This document shows, in pieces, positions 16,757 to 24,881 of a stretch of 40,410 bases of DNA. Numbering within the stretch: the stretch's first letter is position 1; each line of letters starts with the position of its first letter. Origin of the DNA: Hyphomicrobiales bacterium (GTDB lineage: Bacteria; Pseudomonadota; Alphaproteobacteria; Rhizobiales; Methyloligellaceae); contig QIGN01000003.1 in the NCBI GenBank assembly GCA_003228955.1, forward strand, positions 1-40,410, in the 5' to 3' direction. The notes under the pieces are model-generated. The model was given only the letters and a program-made list of their open reading frames with translations, made no database searches and was not told the origin of the DNA. A program made the position numbers and the translations under genes.

Positions 16757-17896
16757 CTACTCAGCCTCTGACCCGGTATAAATTCGCTGCGCCCGTCTTG
16801 AGAGGCTGGTGAGCATCTCATACCCGATCGTGCCGGCTTGCGCAGCGAGCTCATCAATGCTGACATGCGCGCCGAGTATTTCAATCCACGCGCCTCTGTG
16901 TGCAAGACCGTCCGGTACGTCCGTGACGTCGAGCGTAATCAGATCCATGGAGACACGCCCCAGCGCGGGCGCCGCATGGCCATCTATGTATGCGGCAAAG
17001 CCCGGTTTTCCGTCGCGTGCGCCCAGTACGCGGAAAATGCCGTCGGCATAGCCGATGGACAGCGTTGCGATCCGCGTGGGGCGGGAAAGTACATGGGCCG
17101 CCCCATAGCCGACGCTTGTCCCAGCGCTTGCGTCGTGAACCTGCACAATCCGGGCCTCGAGGCGAACAACCTGTCGCAACGGCTTGCGCCCCTCTGCCGC
17201 CTTGCCGCCATAAAGGGCAAAGCCGGGGCGCACGAGGTCGAAATGATAGCGGGTCCCCAGGAATATCCCGGCGGAATTGGCGAACGAGGCAGGGCCGGCC
17301 GGCAGCATCGCGCGGTAGCCTTCAAAGGATTTAAGCTGGGTTTCATTGAGCGGGTGGCCCGGTTCATCCGCGCAGGCCAGATGGCTCATGAGGAGCGCCG
17401 GGGCGAAGGATGCGAGCAATTCGGGTGCCGCGGCCAGTTGCTCGATTTCACTGCGCGGCAGGCCGAGCCGGTTCATGCCGGTGTCGAGTTGTATGGCGGC
17501 GGGCAGGGGCTGACCCCGCTCCCGGCAAAACGCCGCCCAGTCCTCAATCTCGGGGAGGCTGGAGAGCACGGGCCGGATGGCCTTTTCGGCAAATGCCGGT
17601 CCGGATCCGGCAAAAAAGCCGTCCAGCACATATATGGTGGCTTCGCGGGCCGCCGCGCGAATGATTTCAGCTTCCGCGAAGGTGGCGGCAAAATAGGTTT
17701 TGCAGCCCTCTCTCAAAAGCGCGCGGACGGCCTGTTCCGCGCCCGTCCCATAGGCGTCTGCCTTGATAACGGCGGCGCATTCGCTGTCCTTGGCATGGCC
17801 GCGCAGCGTGGCGTAGTTGGCCCTCAGCGCGGCAAGGTCGATGGTCAGGAGCGATGTGGCCGTGGGGTCTGCTGCTTTGCGGGGATCAAAAGCCAT
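16757..17896 (-). CDS. alr: Alanine racemase
   Basis: The enzyme interconverts L- and D-alanine, supplying D-Ala for peptidoglycan. The 379-residue protein has the PLP lysine K45 (AAVIKADAYGTG) and Y283 in IGYADG, the position of the second catalytic base. The C-terminal beta domain contains GRVSMDLITLDVTD. It lies between dnaB (23 bases upstream) and radA, an arrangement found in many alphaproteobacteria. The product links to the D,D-carboxypeptidase elsewhere in the window. Confidence 0.95.
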   Translation of the reverse strand: MAFDPRKAADPTATSLLTIDLAALRANYATLRGHAKDSECAAVIKADAYGTGAEQAVRALLREGCKTYFAATFAEAEIIRAAAREATIYVLDGFFAGSGPAFAEKAIRPVLSSLPEIEDWAAFCRERGQPLPAAIQLDTGMNRLGLPRSEIEQLAAAPELLASFAPALLMSHLACADEPGHPLNETQLKSFEGYRAMLPAGPASFANSAGIFLGTRYHFDLVRPGFALYGGKAAEGRKPLRQVVRLEARIVQVHDASAGTSVGYGAAHVLSRPTRIATLSIGYADGIFRVLGARDGKPGFAAYIDGHAAPALGRVSMDLITLDVTDVPDGLAHRGAWIEILGAHVSIDELAAQAGTIGYEMLTSLSRRAQRIYTGSEAE

Positions 17897-17919
17897 TGGA
17901 GAGAGCAGGTGGCGCGCGC

Positions 17920-19434
17920 TTAGTCTTGGCGCTCTGGAAGACGGCTGGCGCCGGCATAGTCGCTGAACCGCGTGACATCGGCCTGGAATTGCATGCGCAC
18001 CGTGCCCGTCGGGCCATGGCGCTGTTTGGCGATGATCGCATCGGCCAGGCCTTCCACCTGCTCCATTTCCTCCATCCAGGTTGCATGTTCCGGTGTGCCC
18101 GGGCGAGGTTCGCGGCGCTCCACATAATATTCCTCCCGGAACACGAACATGACCACATCCGCGTCCTGCTCGATTGACCCTGATTCGCGCAAATCCGCGA
18201 GTTGCGGGCGCTTGTCCTCGCGGTTCTCTACCTGACGAGAGAGCTGCGAAAGGGCGATGATCGGGACATTGAGCTCCTTGGCCAGGGCTTTCAGCCGGGT
18301 CGTGATTTCGGTGATTTCCTGGACGCGGTTATCCGAGGAACGCCGGGAGGACCCGGACAGCAATTGCAGATAGTCGACAATAACCAGTCCGAGATTTTTC
18401 TGGCGCTTCAGCCGGCGCGCGCGCGCCGCCAGCTGGGCGATGGAAATGCCGCCCGTCTGGTCGATATAGAGTGGGAGGGCCTGAAGGTTCTGCGACGCCT
18501 CGACAAGGCGATCGAACTCGTCCTTGTCGATCTTGCCGCGGCGAATGCGCTCGGACGGAATAGCGGATTGTTCGGCGATGATGCGGGTGGCGAGCTGTTC
18601 CGATGACATTTCGAGGGAGAAAAATCCGACGACGGCGCCATTGACGGTCTCTTCGCTGCCATCGGGTTTGCGTTCCGTCTTGTGGGCGCGCGCGACATGA
18701 TAGGCGATGTTGGTGGCGAGCGCCGTTTTTCCCATGGACGGACGCCCGGCGATAATGAGCAAATCGGATGGCTGCAATCCGCCCATTTTCTCATCCAGAT
18801 CCCTGAAGCCCGTCGCAATGCCGCTCAAGCCTCCGTCACGGCGGTAAGCGTTCGCCGCCATGTCTATGGCCTCGGTCAGCGCGTCGGTAAAAGGCTCGAA
18901 TCCGGAGCCGTATTTGCCGGTCTCGGCAAGCTCGAAAAGCCGTTGCTCGGCATCTTCAATTTGAATCCCTGGCGGGGCCTCGACCGGTGAATCATAGGCG
19001 ACATTGACGAGGTCCTCACCGATGACGATTAGATCGCGGCGGATCGCGAGGTCATAAACAGTGCGGCCATAATCCTCCGCATTGATCACCGTGGTGGCGT
19101 TGGCCGACAGGCGCCCCAGATATTGCGGCACCGTCAAATCCGAGCTGAGCGGTTCTTCATTCTCAAAGTAGGTCTTGAGCGTAATCGGCGAGGCGCGCTT
19201 GCCGGCGGTAATCAGTTTCAGCGCGGCTTCATAGACCCGCCCGTGCAGCGGATCGAAAAAATGTTCGTCTCTCAGAAAGCTCGACACACGGTCGCAGGCG
19301 TCGTTATTCACTAAGATTGCGCCAAGTAGCGCCTGTTCCGCCTCTATGTTATGTGGCGCGGAACGGAAGGGGGTATCCTCCGTTTCAACCAGGCTGGTGA
19401 TATTGGTCTGGGCGGTTTCCATGATCTGGACCAT
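17920..19434 (-). CDS. dnaB: Replicative DNA helicase
   Basis: This hexameric helicase unwinds DNA at the replication fork. The 504-residue protein has the N-terminal DnaB domain (about 25-130), a linker, and a RecA-like domain with Walker A GRPSMGKTA (230-238), the catalytic glutamate in SLEMS (273-277) and Walker B VIVDYLQLLS (351-360). The P-loop, a common intein site, is uninterrupted. A second ATG four codons in (19422) is also possible; neither has a strong Shine-Dalgarno sequence. It follows rplI after a 167-base gap containing a hairpin, so it may have its own promoter. Confidence 0.96.
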   Translation of the reverse strand: MVQIMETAQTNITSLVETEDTPFRSAPHNIEAEQALLGAILVNNDACDRVSSFLRDEHFFDPLHGRVYEAALKLITAGKRASPITLKTYFENEEPLSSDLTVPQYLGRLSANATTVINAEDYGRTVYDLAIRRDLIVIGEDLVNVAYDSPVEAPPGIQIEDAEQRLFELAETGKYGSGFEPFTDALTEAIDMAANAYRRDGGLSGIATGFRDLDEKMGGLQPSDLLIIAGRPSMGKTALATNIAYHVARAHKTERKPDGSEETVNGAVVGFFSLEMSSEQLATRIIAEQSAIPSERIRRGKIDKDEFDRLVEASQNLQALPLYIDQTGGISIAQLAARARRLKRQKNLGLVIVDYLQLLSGSSRRSSDNRVQEITEITTRLKALAKELNVPIIALSQLSRQVENREDKRPQLADLRESGSIEQDADVVMFVFREEYYVERREPRPGTPEHATWMEEMEQVEGLADAIIAKQRHGPTGTVRMQFQADVTRFSDYAGASRLPERQD

Positions 19435-19555
19435 ACGCCCAAAAGTGATTCGGGAAATGCCAAAGGCGCCCCGGGCACGACAAATTCACGTAATACACAG
19501 ACGGCGAAATATTTTTACCCTGCCGGCTTGTGTGGGCGCGACGAATCAGAAGCAT

Positions 19556-19583
19556 GATTGCGTGGCGTGAATGCGCCGCAATC
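19556..19583. other. Hairpin between rplI and dnaB
   Basis: GATTGCG (19556-19562) pairs with CGCAATC (19577-19583), with an inner GCG/CGC extension. It sits 20-45 bases past the rplI stop in the direction of transcription. No T-run follows, so a processing or partial-termination role that lowers dnaB expression relative to ribosomal genes is a guess. Confidence 0.35.
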
Positions 19584-19601
19584 CGGGCCGCGCCAGGCGG
19601 A

Positions 19602-20291
19602 CTAATCTTCCTTGCCGGCCGGTTCCTTGTCCGTATCGTCCTGCCCGGCGTCACCGGACTCATTTGAGTTGCCTTCTCCAGAGGCTTCCCCGCCATCTGA
19701 ATCAGCGTCATCGTCAAGTGCTTCTTCCGCCTGTTTGGAGAGCTCTTCATCCTCGAAGACTTCTTCGACGGAAATTGCGTCCTCGTCCTCCGCGTCATCG
19801 CCCTGCGCGGTTATGTCTTCGCCGCGGGCCTGGCGTTTGGCTTCTTCTTCGGAACGGGCCACATTGACGGTGATCGATACGATGACTTCGGGATGGAGCG
19901 TGATGCTGACCGGGTGAAGACCCAGAATTTTGATGGCCGCGTCGAGTTGCGCCTGGTTGCGATCAATGGAATAGCCCGCCTCGGTCACGATCTCGGCAAT
20001 ATCGCGCGTGGAGACGGACCCATAGAGCTGGCCCGTGTCGCCAGCCTGGCGAATCGCGATGAAAACCTGCCCGTTCAGCTTTTCAGCGACACTTTCAGCT
20101 TCTTTCTTGCGCTCCAGGTTACGGGCTTCGAGCTGTGACCGGTCCTGTTCGAAGCGCTGTTTGTTGGCATCCGATGCGCGTAGTGCCTTGCCCTGCGGCA
20201 GCAGAAAGTTGCGGGCGTATCCGTTTTTGACGTTAACGGTATCGCCCATCTGGCCGAGCTTTCCGATTCGCTCAAGCAATATGACTTGCAT
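19602..20291 (-). CDS. rplI: 50S ribosomal protein L9 with long acidic C-terminal tail
   Basis: L9 binds 23S rRNA near the L1 stalk and supports reading-frame maintenance. Residues 1-150 match the canonical protein: N-terminal [17 protein letters not shown], the [14 protein letters not shown] signature, a long helix and the C-terminal domain. The E. coli protein ends near 149. Here about 70 further residues follow, of which roughly 29 in 161-229 are Asp or Glu, plus many Ser and Gly, so the tail should be disordered. Longer L9 tails occur in alphaproteobacteria, but this one is strongly acidic. It lies in the rpsF-rpsR-DUF2232-rplI operon. Confidence 0.95.
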   Translation of the reverse strand: MQVILLERIGKLGQMGDTVNVKNGYARNFLLPQGKALRASDANKQRFEQDRSQLEARNLERKKEAESVAEKLNGQVFIAIRQAGDTGQLYGSVSTRDIAEIVTEAGYSIDRNQAQLDAAIKILGLHPVSITLHPEVIVSITVNVARSEEEAKRQARGEDITAQGDDAEDEDAISVEEVFEDEELSKQAEEALDDDADSDGGEASGEGNSNESGDAGQDDTDKEPAGKED

Positions 20292-20335
20292 TGGTTCTCT
20301 CCATGGAGGTTTTGATTGAATGTCTCATTTTCTCA

Positions 20336-21319
20336 TCAGTCGTCGTCTGGCGGCGGGTTCGTGTTCCCGCCAACGGCGCGTTCCCTGAATCTGAACATGG
20401 GGTCGCCGATACCGACCATGGCGACGACAAGGGCCACCCAGCCGAAGATGAATATTCCAAGATAAAGGGCCGCCAGAATGACGTGCCGGAAGGGAGATTT
20501 ACGCGCCAGCACATGCAGCACGACAAGGCCTAGAAGGATATAGGCAACCAGGAACGCGCCCGCAAAGCCGGTCGCGACAATGCCGAGAATGCCAGGTGTG
20601 AAGGTGCCGAGCAGAGCGGCCACAAATCCGAGCGCGAAGGTCCCGGGATAGCTCATCAATGTCAGGTCCGGCCATGGGCGAATCATGCGGCCGGATGCTG
20701 CCGCGATTTTGGCGGCGGTCCACATATTCAGCATGATGATCGCCAGCCACACGATGGCCGAGGCGGCGGGAAGCGCACGGATGAGAAGCTCAATAACCGG
20801 TCCCATCTGCTCCTTGGTCATGCCTGGCGGTGCGCCGCCGGGCAGTTGACTGAAGAACATTTTGTCCAGGATTTGCTGAAGATTGGCCCGGTATGTTTCC
20901 ACATCCAGGCCGAACAACGGGACGCTCAGCGCCGCCACGCCGCCAGCCATCAATGCGGTCCAGGCCACAATTCGCCCGGGCGGATACCATTCCATGGCCG
21001 CGCCCTGGCCGCTGTCACCGCCGGATTCATCTTCCGGGCGGGCAAGCAATGCCAAATGGCACAATATGGCGATCGGAAGCCCGAGAGTCAGGAAATAGCC
21101 AAGCCCGGCAAGCGGCACAAGCAGAACGGATGTGAGCGCCGCGCCGGTCACGGCCGCAACTATCGCCGCAGTCGTTCCCCAACCCAGCCCGGCAAGAAAT
21201 CCGGGCAGGGCGGTAATATAAAACAGCGCCATCGCCAGCGCCGAGCCGGTCATGGTCGAGGCGAACAGAACCGCGGACACAAGCCCGGCGCCAATGCCTA
21301 TCATGTATGGTGAATTCAT
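20336..21319 (-). CDS. DUF2232 family multi-pass membrane protein
   Basis: This 327-residue inner-membrane protein shows about eight hydrophobic segments. A hydrophilic loop near 92-110 (ARPEDESGGDSGQ) and another at about 140-175 break the pattern. A protein of this type is regularly inserted between rpsR and rplI in alphaproteobacteria, which is the main basis for the call; it is related to YybS. The function is unknown, though the fold resembles ECF-type transporter S components (family knowledge, not visible here). The C-terminus is hydrophilic (GGNTNPPPDDD). Spacing is 90 bases from rpsR and 44 to rplI. Confidence 0.8.
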   Translation of the reverse strand: MNSPYMIGIGAGLVSAVLFASTMTGSALAMALFYITALPGFLAGLGWGTTAAIVAAVTGAALTSVLLVPLAGLGYFLTLGLPIAILCHLALLARPEDESGGDSGQGAAMEWYPPGRIVAWTALMAGGVAALSVPLFGLDVETYRANLQQILDKMFFSQLPGGAPPGMTKEQMGPVIELLIRALPAASAIVWLAIIMLNMWTAAKIAAASGRMIRPWPDLTLMSYPGTFALGFVAALLGTFTPGILGIVATGFAGAFLVAYILLGLVVLHVLARKSPFRHVILAALYLGIFIFGWVALVVAMVGIGDPMFRFRERAVGGNTNPPPDDD

Positions 21320-21409
21320 GCCGTAAGCTGTCCCGCCTTAACAAGTGCGGTTAGAGGCAGTCAATTATTTGCCGCCCCAACCAGTCGACTATGCCCGTGC
21401 CGGTCCTGG

Positions 21410-21649
21410 CTACTTTATCAGATAGGGAACCAGACCAAGGAAACGGGCGCGTTTGATGGCTTTCGCCAACTCTCTTTGTTTCTTCGCGGACACGGCCGTT
21501 ATCCGGCTCGGCACGATCTTGCCGCGCTCCGAAACATAGCGTTGCAGCAAGCGGATGTCCTTATGGTCGATCTTCGGTGCTGAGTCGCTGGAGAACGGGC
21601 ATGTCTTGCGCCTGCGGTAGAAAGGGCGGCGTCCAGGTGAAGGGGCCAT
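21410..21649 (-). CDS. rpsR: 30S ribosomal protein S18
   Basis: This 79-residue protein pairs with S6 on the platform of the small subunit. It carries the canonical core [18 protein letters not shown] and the basic [22 protein letters not shown]. It starts three bases after the rpsF stop, as expected for the conserved rpsF-rpsR pair. Confidence 0.97.
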   Translation of the reverse strand: MAPSPGRRPFYRRRKTCPFSSDSAPKIDHKDIRLLQRYVSERGKIVPSRITAVSAKKQRELAKAIKRARFLGLVPYLIK

Positions 21650-21652
21650 GTC

Positions 21653-22171
21653 TTATTCCTCCGCCTTGGCGTCGCTGCTCTTCGCAGCCTTGCTGGCATC
21701 ACTATCGCCAGCCGGTGCCTCGGCGCTGTTTTCCTTCGCCTGCGCCGCGGGCGTCTCGGTATTGCGGTCTCTGGGGCGCGGCGGTCCGCCGCTGCGCTCG
21801 CGCCGTCCGCCATCGCGGTCACGCCGCCCGCCGCGCCGGTCATCGCGGTCGCTGCGCTTCATCATCGCGGATGGCCCGGACTCATGCTCGTCAACCCGCA
21901 GAGTCAAAAAACGGATGACGTCGGTGGAAATTCCCATCTGCCGTTCCATCTCCGCGACGGCTTCGTGCGGCGCGTCAATGTCAATGAGGGCGAAATGGGC
22001 TTTGCGGTTCTTCTTGATCTTGTAGGCGAGGATCTTGGGACCCCAATATTCCGACTTGGCGATGGAGCCGCCTTTTTCCGTGATGATGGCCTGGTAGGTT
22101 TCGATCAATCCCTCGAATTGCTGCGCGGAAATATCCTGACGGCCGAGGAATATGTGTTCGTAGAGTGGCAT
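21653..22171 (-). CDS. rpsF: 30S ribosomal protein S6 with Arg-rich/acidic tail
   Basis: S6 binds 16S rRNA together with S18. Residues 1-95 are the standard domain ([33 protein letters not shown]). About 75 extra residues follow: 105-136 is rich in Arg, Asp and Gly with RRGGRR and GGRRERSGG stretches resembling RGG motifs, and 137-172 is an Ala/Ser/Glu/Asp tail. E. coli S6 ends with a few glutamates added by RimK. The start has AAGGAAAGG upstream. A predicted promoter and a leader of about 155 bases with a strong hairpin precede it. Confidence 0.96.
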   Translation of the reverse strand: MPLYEHIFLGRQDISAQQFEGLIETYQAIITEKGGSIAKSEYWGPKILAYKIKKNRKAHFALIDIDAPHEAVAEMERQMGISTDVIRFLTLRVDEHESGPSAMMKRSDRDDRRGGRRDRDGGRRERSGGPPRPRDRNTETPAAQAKENSAEAPAGDSDASKAAKSSDAKAEE

Positions 22172-22220
22172 AAATCGCTGCCTTTCCTTAACAATACGCC
22201 TGGCCCGGGCGCTAAGCCTC

Positions 22221-22255
22221 TTTGAGCCCCGATAGTCATTCAGGAAAGGCTCAAA
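22221..22255 (-). promoter_or_regulatory. Hairpin in the rpsF leader, possible S6:S18 autoregulatory site
   Basis: Reading leftward, TTTGAGCC pairs with GGCTCAAA as an 8-bp stem around a 19-base loop, within the predicted rpsF 5' leader. Many bacteria regulate rpsF by binding the S6:S18 complex to a leader hairpin carrying a CCG-type element. The location fits, but I cannot match the known motif with confidence. Confidence 0.35.
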
Positions 22256-22335
22256 AATTGACCCGAAAGAGCGGAAACAGGGGAAAGCGCGTAGCTAACC
22301 GTTCAGCCTCCGGCCGGGGCCTGTGATGCGGCGCA

Positions 22336-22363
22336 CTTATACGCATTTGCCTGTCCATTGCAA
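22336..22363 (-). promoter_or_regulatory. Predicted promoter for the rpsF operon
   Basis: On the minus strand TTGCAA (22358-22363) and TATAAG (22336-22341) are 16 bases apart. Transcription would start near 22329, giving a leader of about 155 bases before rpsF. Both boxes match the vegetative consensus at four or five of six positions. Confidence 0.55.
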
Positions 22364-22438
22364 CTGCTAAAACTTTCGTGAAGAGGTCCCGTTTTCGGGC
22401 GATTGAGCGTTGCGATCAGCCATTTGGGGATGCGATGC

Positions 22439-22482
22439 TTGACACGAACCGGTGAAACGGTGTTTTTGGCGCGAAAATTCGC
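22439..22482 (+). promoter_or_regulatory. TTGACA box and two dyads upstream of fabD
   Basis: A perfect TTGACA (22439-22444) is followed by ACCG-GTGAAA-CGGT (22448-22461) and the palindrome GCGAA-AA-TTCGC (22471-22482). The matching -10 region (TGTTTT or GTTTTT) is poor. The dyads could be operator sites for control of fatty-acid synthesis; no regulator is identifiable. Confidence 0.3.
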
Positions 22483-22534
22483 AAGCGGAATGGCGCAATA
22501 CAGCCTCCGGTCCAACTCCACTCGGTATGTCAGA

Positions 22535-23488
22535 ATGAGCATTGCATTCACTTTTCCCGGACAGGGGAGCCAGCAGGTTGGCATGGGCGCTGAACTTGCC
22601 CAGGCCTTTGAGAGCGCACGGCTTGTTTTCGAGGAGGTCGACGAGGCGCTCGGCCAGAACCTGTCGCAAATCATCTGGGATGGTCCGGCCGATACTTTGA
22701 CGCTGACCGAAAACGCGCAGCCAGCCCTGATGGCCGTTTCGCTTGCGCTGGTGCGCGTGCTTGAACACGACAAGGGCATATTGCTCAAAGACACCGCAAA
22801 ATTTGTCGCGGGACACTCGCTGGGCGAATATTCCGCGCTTTGCGCCGCTGGGTCCCTGAGCCTTGCCGATACAGCCCGTTTGCTGAAAATACGCGGGCAG
22901 GCCATGCAGGCTGCGGTACCCGTTGGCGAAGGCGCGATGGCGGCACTTTTGGGAATGGACATGTCCAATGCGCGTAAACTGGCCGAGGCTGCCGCGCAGG
23001 GCGACGTCTGCCAGGCCGCAAATGACAATGCGCCGGGGCAGGTCGTTGTCTCAGGCGCCAGGGCGGCGGTGGAGCGCGCCGTAGAGATGGCATCCGAGTA
23101 TGGCGCGCGCCGTGCGGTTCTGCTCCCTGTGAGCGCGCCGTTTCATTGTGCGTTGATGCAGCCGGCGGCGGACGTCATGGCGCAATCTCTGGCCGGTGTT
23201 GAAATCAGTGCTCCGGCTGTTCCGTTGATTTCCAATGTGGTTGCCGGGGAGATTTCCGACCCGGAAGACATTCGCGCTCGCCTGGTGGATCAGGTCACTG
23301 GTATTGTGCGGTGGCGGGAATCTGTGGCCTATATGGCGGGAGCCGGTGTCACGACGCTATATGAGATCGGCGCGGGGCGGGTGCTGACCGGGCTGGCGAG
23401 GCGCATTGAGCGCTCTCTCGACGCAAAATCCGTTGGGACGCCTGGCGAGATAGACGCGGCGGCGGAAGCCCTTACTTCGGGCGCCTGA
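22535..23488 (+). CDS. fabD: Malonyl-CoA:ACP transacylase
   Basis: FabD loads malonyl groups from CoA onto acyl carrier protein for type II fatty-acid synthesis. The 317-residue protein begins with the family N-terminus MSIAFTFPGQGSQQVGMG. The nucleophile is S95 in GHSLGEYS and the catalytic histidine is H204 (SAPFHCALM). The ATG was chosen by family alignment; no clear Shine-Dalgarno sequence is visible. fabG, acpP and fabF follow in pathway order. Confidence 0.96.
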   Translation: MSIAFTFPGQGSQQVGMGAELAQAFESARLVFEEVDEALGQNLSQIIWDGPADTLTLTENAQPALMAVSLALVRVLEHDKGILLKDTAKFVAGHSLGEYSALCAAGSLSLADTARLLKIRGQAMQAAVPVGEGAMAALLGMDMSNARKLAEAAAQGDVCQAANDNAPGQVVVSGARAAVERAVEMASEYGARRAVLLPVSAPFHCALMQPAADVMAQSLAGVEISAPAVPLISNVVAGEISDPEDIRARLVDQVTGIVRWRESVAYMAGAGVTTLYEIGAGRVLTGLARRIERSLDAKSVGTPGEIDAAAEALTSGA

Positions 23489-23506
23489 GGTGAGGGGATT
23501 GGGAAC

Positions 23507-24244
23507 ATGTTTGATTTAACCGGCAAGGGAGCGCTTGTCACCGGTGCGAGCGGTGGAATTGGCGCCGCGATCGCCCGCGATTTGCATCGTGCCGGCGCAA
23601 CCGTGGCAATTTCCGGCACACGCGAGGAGCGCCTCAAGGAACTGGCGGACGAACTGGGTGAGCGTGTTCATACGCTGCCCTGCGATCTGCGCGACCGGGA
23701 GGCTGTAGCAAAACTGGCGCCTGCTGCCGACGAAGCAGTTGGGCAACTGGATATTCTGGTCAACAATGCCGGCATCACCAGGGACAACCTTTTTATGCGC
23801 ATGAGCGATGATGAGTGGGACGATGTCATTGCGGTCAACCTGACATCGGTGTTTTCGCTGATCCGCGGCGCGTTGCGGGGCATGATGCGCCGCCGCTATG
23901 GGCGGGTCGTAAACATAGCCTCGATCAGCGGCATGATCGGCAATCCCGGCCAGGCCAATTATTCCGCCTCCAAAGCCGGATTGATCGGGATGACCAAGTC
24001 GCTTGCCCGGGAGGTGGCGACACGGGGCATTACGGCCAATTGCATAGCACCGGGATTTATCGAAACACCCATGACGGCGGCGTTGAACGAAAAGCAGATG
24101 ACGGCTATTGCCAGCGCGATTCCGGCAAGTAATTTTGGCCAGCCGGAGGATGTGGCGTCGGCGGCGCTCTATCTGGCGAGCGACGAGGCGGGTTACGTAA
24201 CGGGTCACACGGTTCATGTGAATGGCGGCATGGTGATGGTGTAG
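23507..24244 (+). CDS. fabG: 3-oxoacyl-ACP reductase
   Basis: FabG reduces 3-oxoacyl-ACP with NADPH in each elongation round. The 245-residue SDR has GASGGIG (13-19), NNAG (86-89) and the catalytic triad S139, Y152, K156 (YSASK). The C-terminal GHTVHVNGGMVMV is the FabG signature. A purine-rich GGGGATTGGGAA precedes the ATG. It follows fabD after 18 bases. Confidence 0.96.
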   Translation: MFDLTGKGALVTGASGGIGAAIARDLHRAGATVAISGTREERLKELADELGERVHTLPCDLRDREAVAKLAPAADEAVGQLDILVNNAGITRDNLFMRMSDDEWDDVIAVNLTSVFSLIRGALRGMMRRRYGRVVNIASISGMIGNPGQANYSASKAGLIGMTKSLAREVATRGITANCIAPGFIETPMTAALNEKQMTAIASAIPASNFGQPEDVASAALYLASDEAGYVTGHTVHVNGGMVMV

Positions 24245-24252
24245 ATTTTTTG

Positions 24253-24270
24253 TCAGGCCTTTGGGCCTGA
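24253..24270 (+). terminator. Hairpin after fabG
   Basis: TCAGGCC, loop TTTG, GGCCTGA forms a perfect 7-bp GC-rich stem followed by TTT, eight bases after the fabG stop. It is likely a partial intrinsic terminator that sets acpP apart as its own transcription unit. Confidence 0.5.
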
Positions 24271-24297
24271 TTTGGCATGGTTTGGAGCAAATACGGG

Positions 24298-24315
24298 ATT
24301 CTGGTCATCCAGAAT
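24298..24315 (+). other. Second hairpin between fabG and acpP
   Basis: ATTCTGG, loop TCAT, CCAGAAT is a perfect 7-bp stem followed by AAATT. It lies 27 bases past the first hairpin. It may strengthen termination or act as an operator dyad upstream of acpP. Confidence 0.4.
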
Positions 24316-24421
24316 AAATTGTGTTAACTAGCGGCCACTTAGTTGAAGCGAGGGGCAGCCAGCCATCTCACTCCCCGAGAACCAGCCGCTTGGCTAAATG
24401 CTGAATTTGGAGTATCGCAGC

Positions 24422-24449
24422 TTGAACTTTTCACAAGACGCGATATGAC
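24422..24449 (+). promoter_or_regulatory. Predicted promoter for acpP
   Basis: TTGAAC (24422-24427) and TATGAC (24444-24449) with a 16-base spacer would start transcription near 24456, leaving a short leader before the acpP ATG. A separate strong promoter suits a protein needed in large amounts. Confidence 0.45.
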
Positions 24450-24482
24450 GGGAATTGAGAACGGCTATGGTGAGGCAAGAAT

Positions 24483-24719
24483 ATGAGTGACATTTCAGAA
24501 CGCGTAAGCAAAATCGTTGTTGAACATCTGGGCGTCGAGGCGAGCAAAGTGTCCGAAGGCGCCAGTTTTATCGACGATCTTGGAGCAGACAGTCTTGATA
24601 CGGTTGAGCTGGTGATGGCTTTCGAGGAAGAATTCGGTTGCGAAATTCCGGATGACGCCGCGGAAACTATTTTGACGGTTGGCGATGCCGTCAAATTTCT
24701 TACGAAGAACAGCTCTTAG
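24483..24719 (+). CDS. acpP: Acyl carrier protein
   Basis: This 78-residue carrier holds growing acyl chains on a 4'-phosphopantetheine arm. The attachment serine is S37 in the [10 protein letters not shown] motif. The protein is acidic throughout, as the family requires. Upstream hairpins and a predicted promoter suggest it can be expressed apart from fabD-fabG; the 162-base gap to fabF holds no gene. Confidence 0.98.
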   Translation: MSDISERVSKIVVEHLGVEASKVSEGASFIDDLGADSLDTVELVMAFEEEFGCEIPDDAAETILTVGDAVKFLTKNSS

Positions 24720-24881
24720 TCTTTTTTCGGCAACGCCGGTCCTCAGAAGACACCAAGCTGAATATCCTCTAAGACACTAGGCTGTAATGGGCAGAGCTTA
24801 TCGTGGCTGCGATCTGGCAGTCCGGTCGTCGGTTGCGATGGGCGGGGAAACCGCGTGTCCGGTCAAGTGGATTGAACGAAT

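Larger units (their letters stand above)
22172..22534. other. 363-base divergent control region between rpsF and fabD
   Basis: No gene is supported here. The left half is the 5' leader of rpsF (minus strand) with its hairpin and promoter. The right half is upstream of fabD and holds a TTGACA box and two short dyads. An open frame upstream of fabD (from 22403) is in frame with it but lacks a good ribosome site and family similarity. Confidence 0.6.

Noticed and set aside
16838-17923. Open frame of 361 codons antisense to alr
   Set aside because: alr has its PLP lysine and tyrosine in place; the opposite frame shows no family features.
17920-19434. Intein in dnaB, a common insertion site
   Set aside because: The helicase reads through the P-loop and Walker B without interruption at normal length.
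19435-19601. Possible small RNA or tRNA between dnaB and rplI
   Set aside because: No cloverleaf or TTC-type arm is visible; only one hairpin is supported.
22403-22534. N-terminal extension of FabD or a small upstream gene
   Set aside because: The family N-terminus begins at 22535, and the upstream frame has no ribosome site or similarity.
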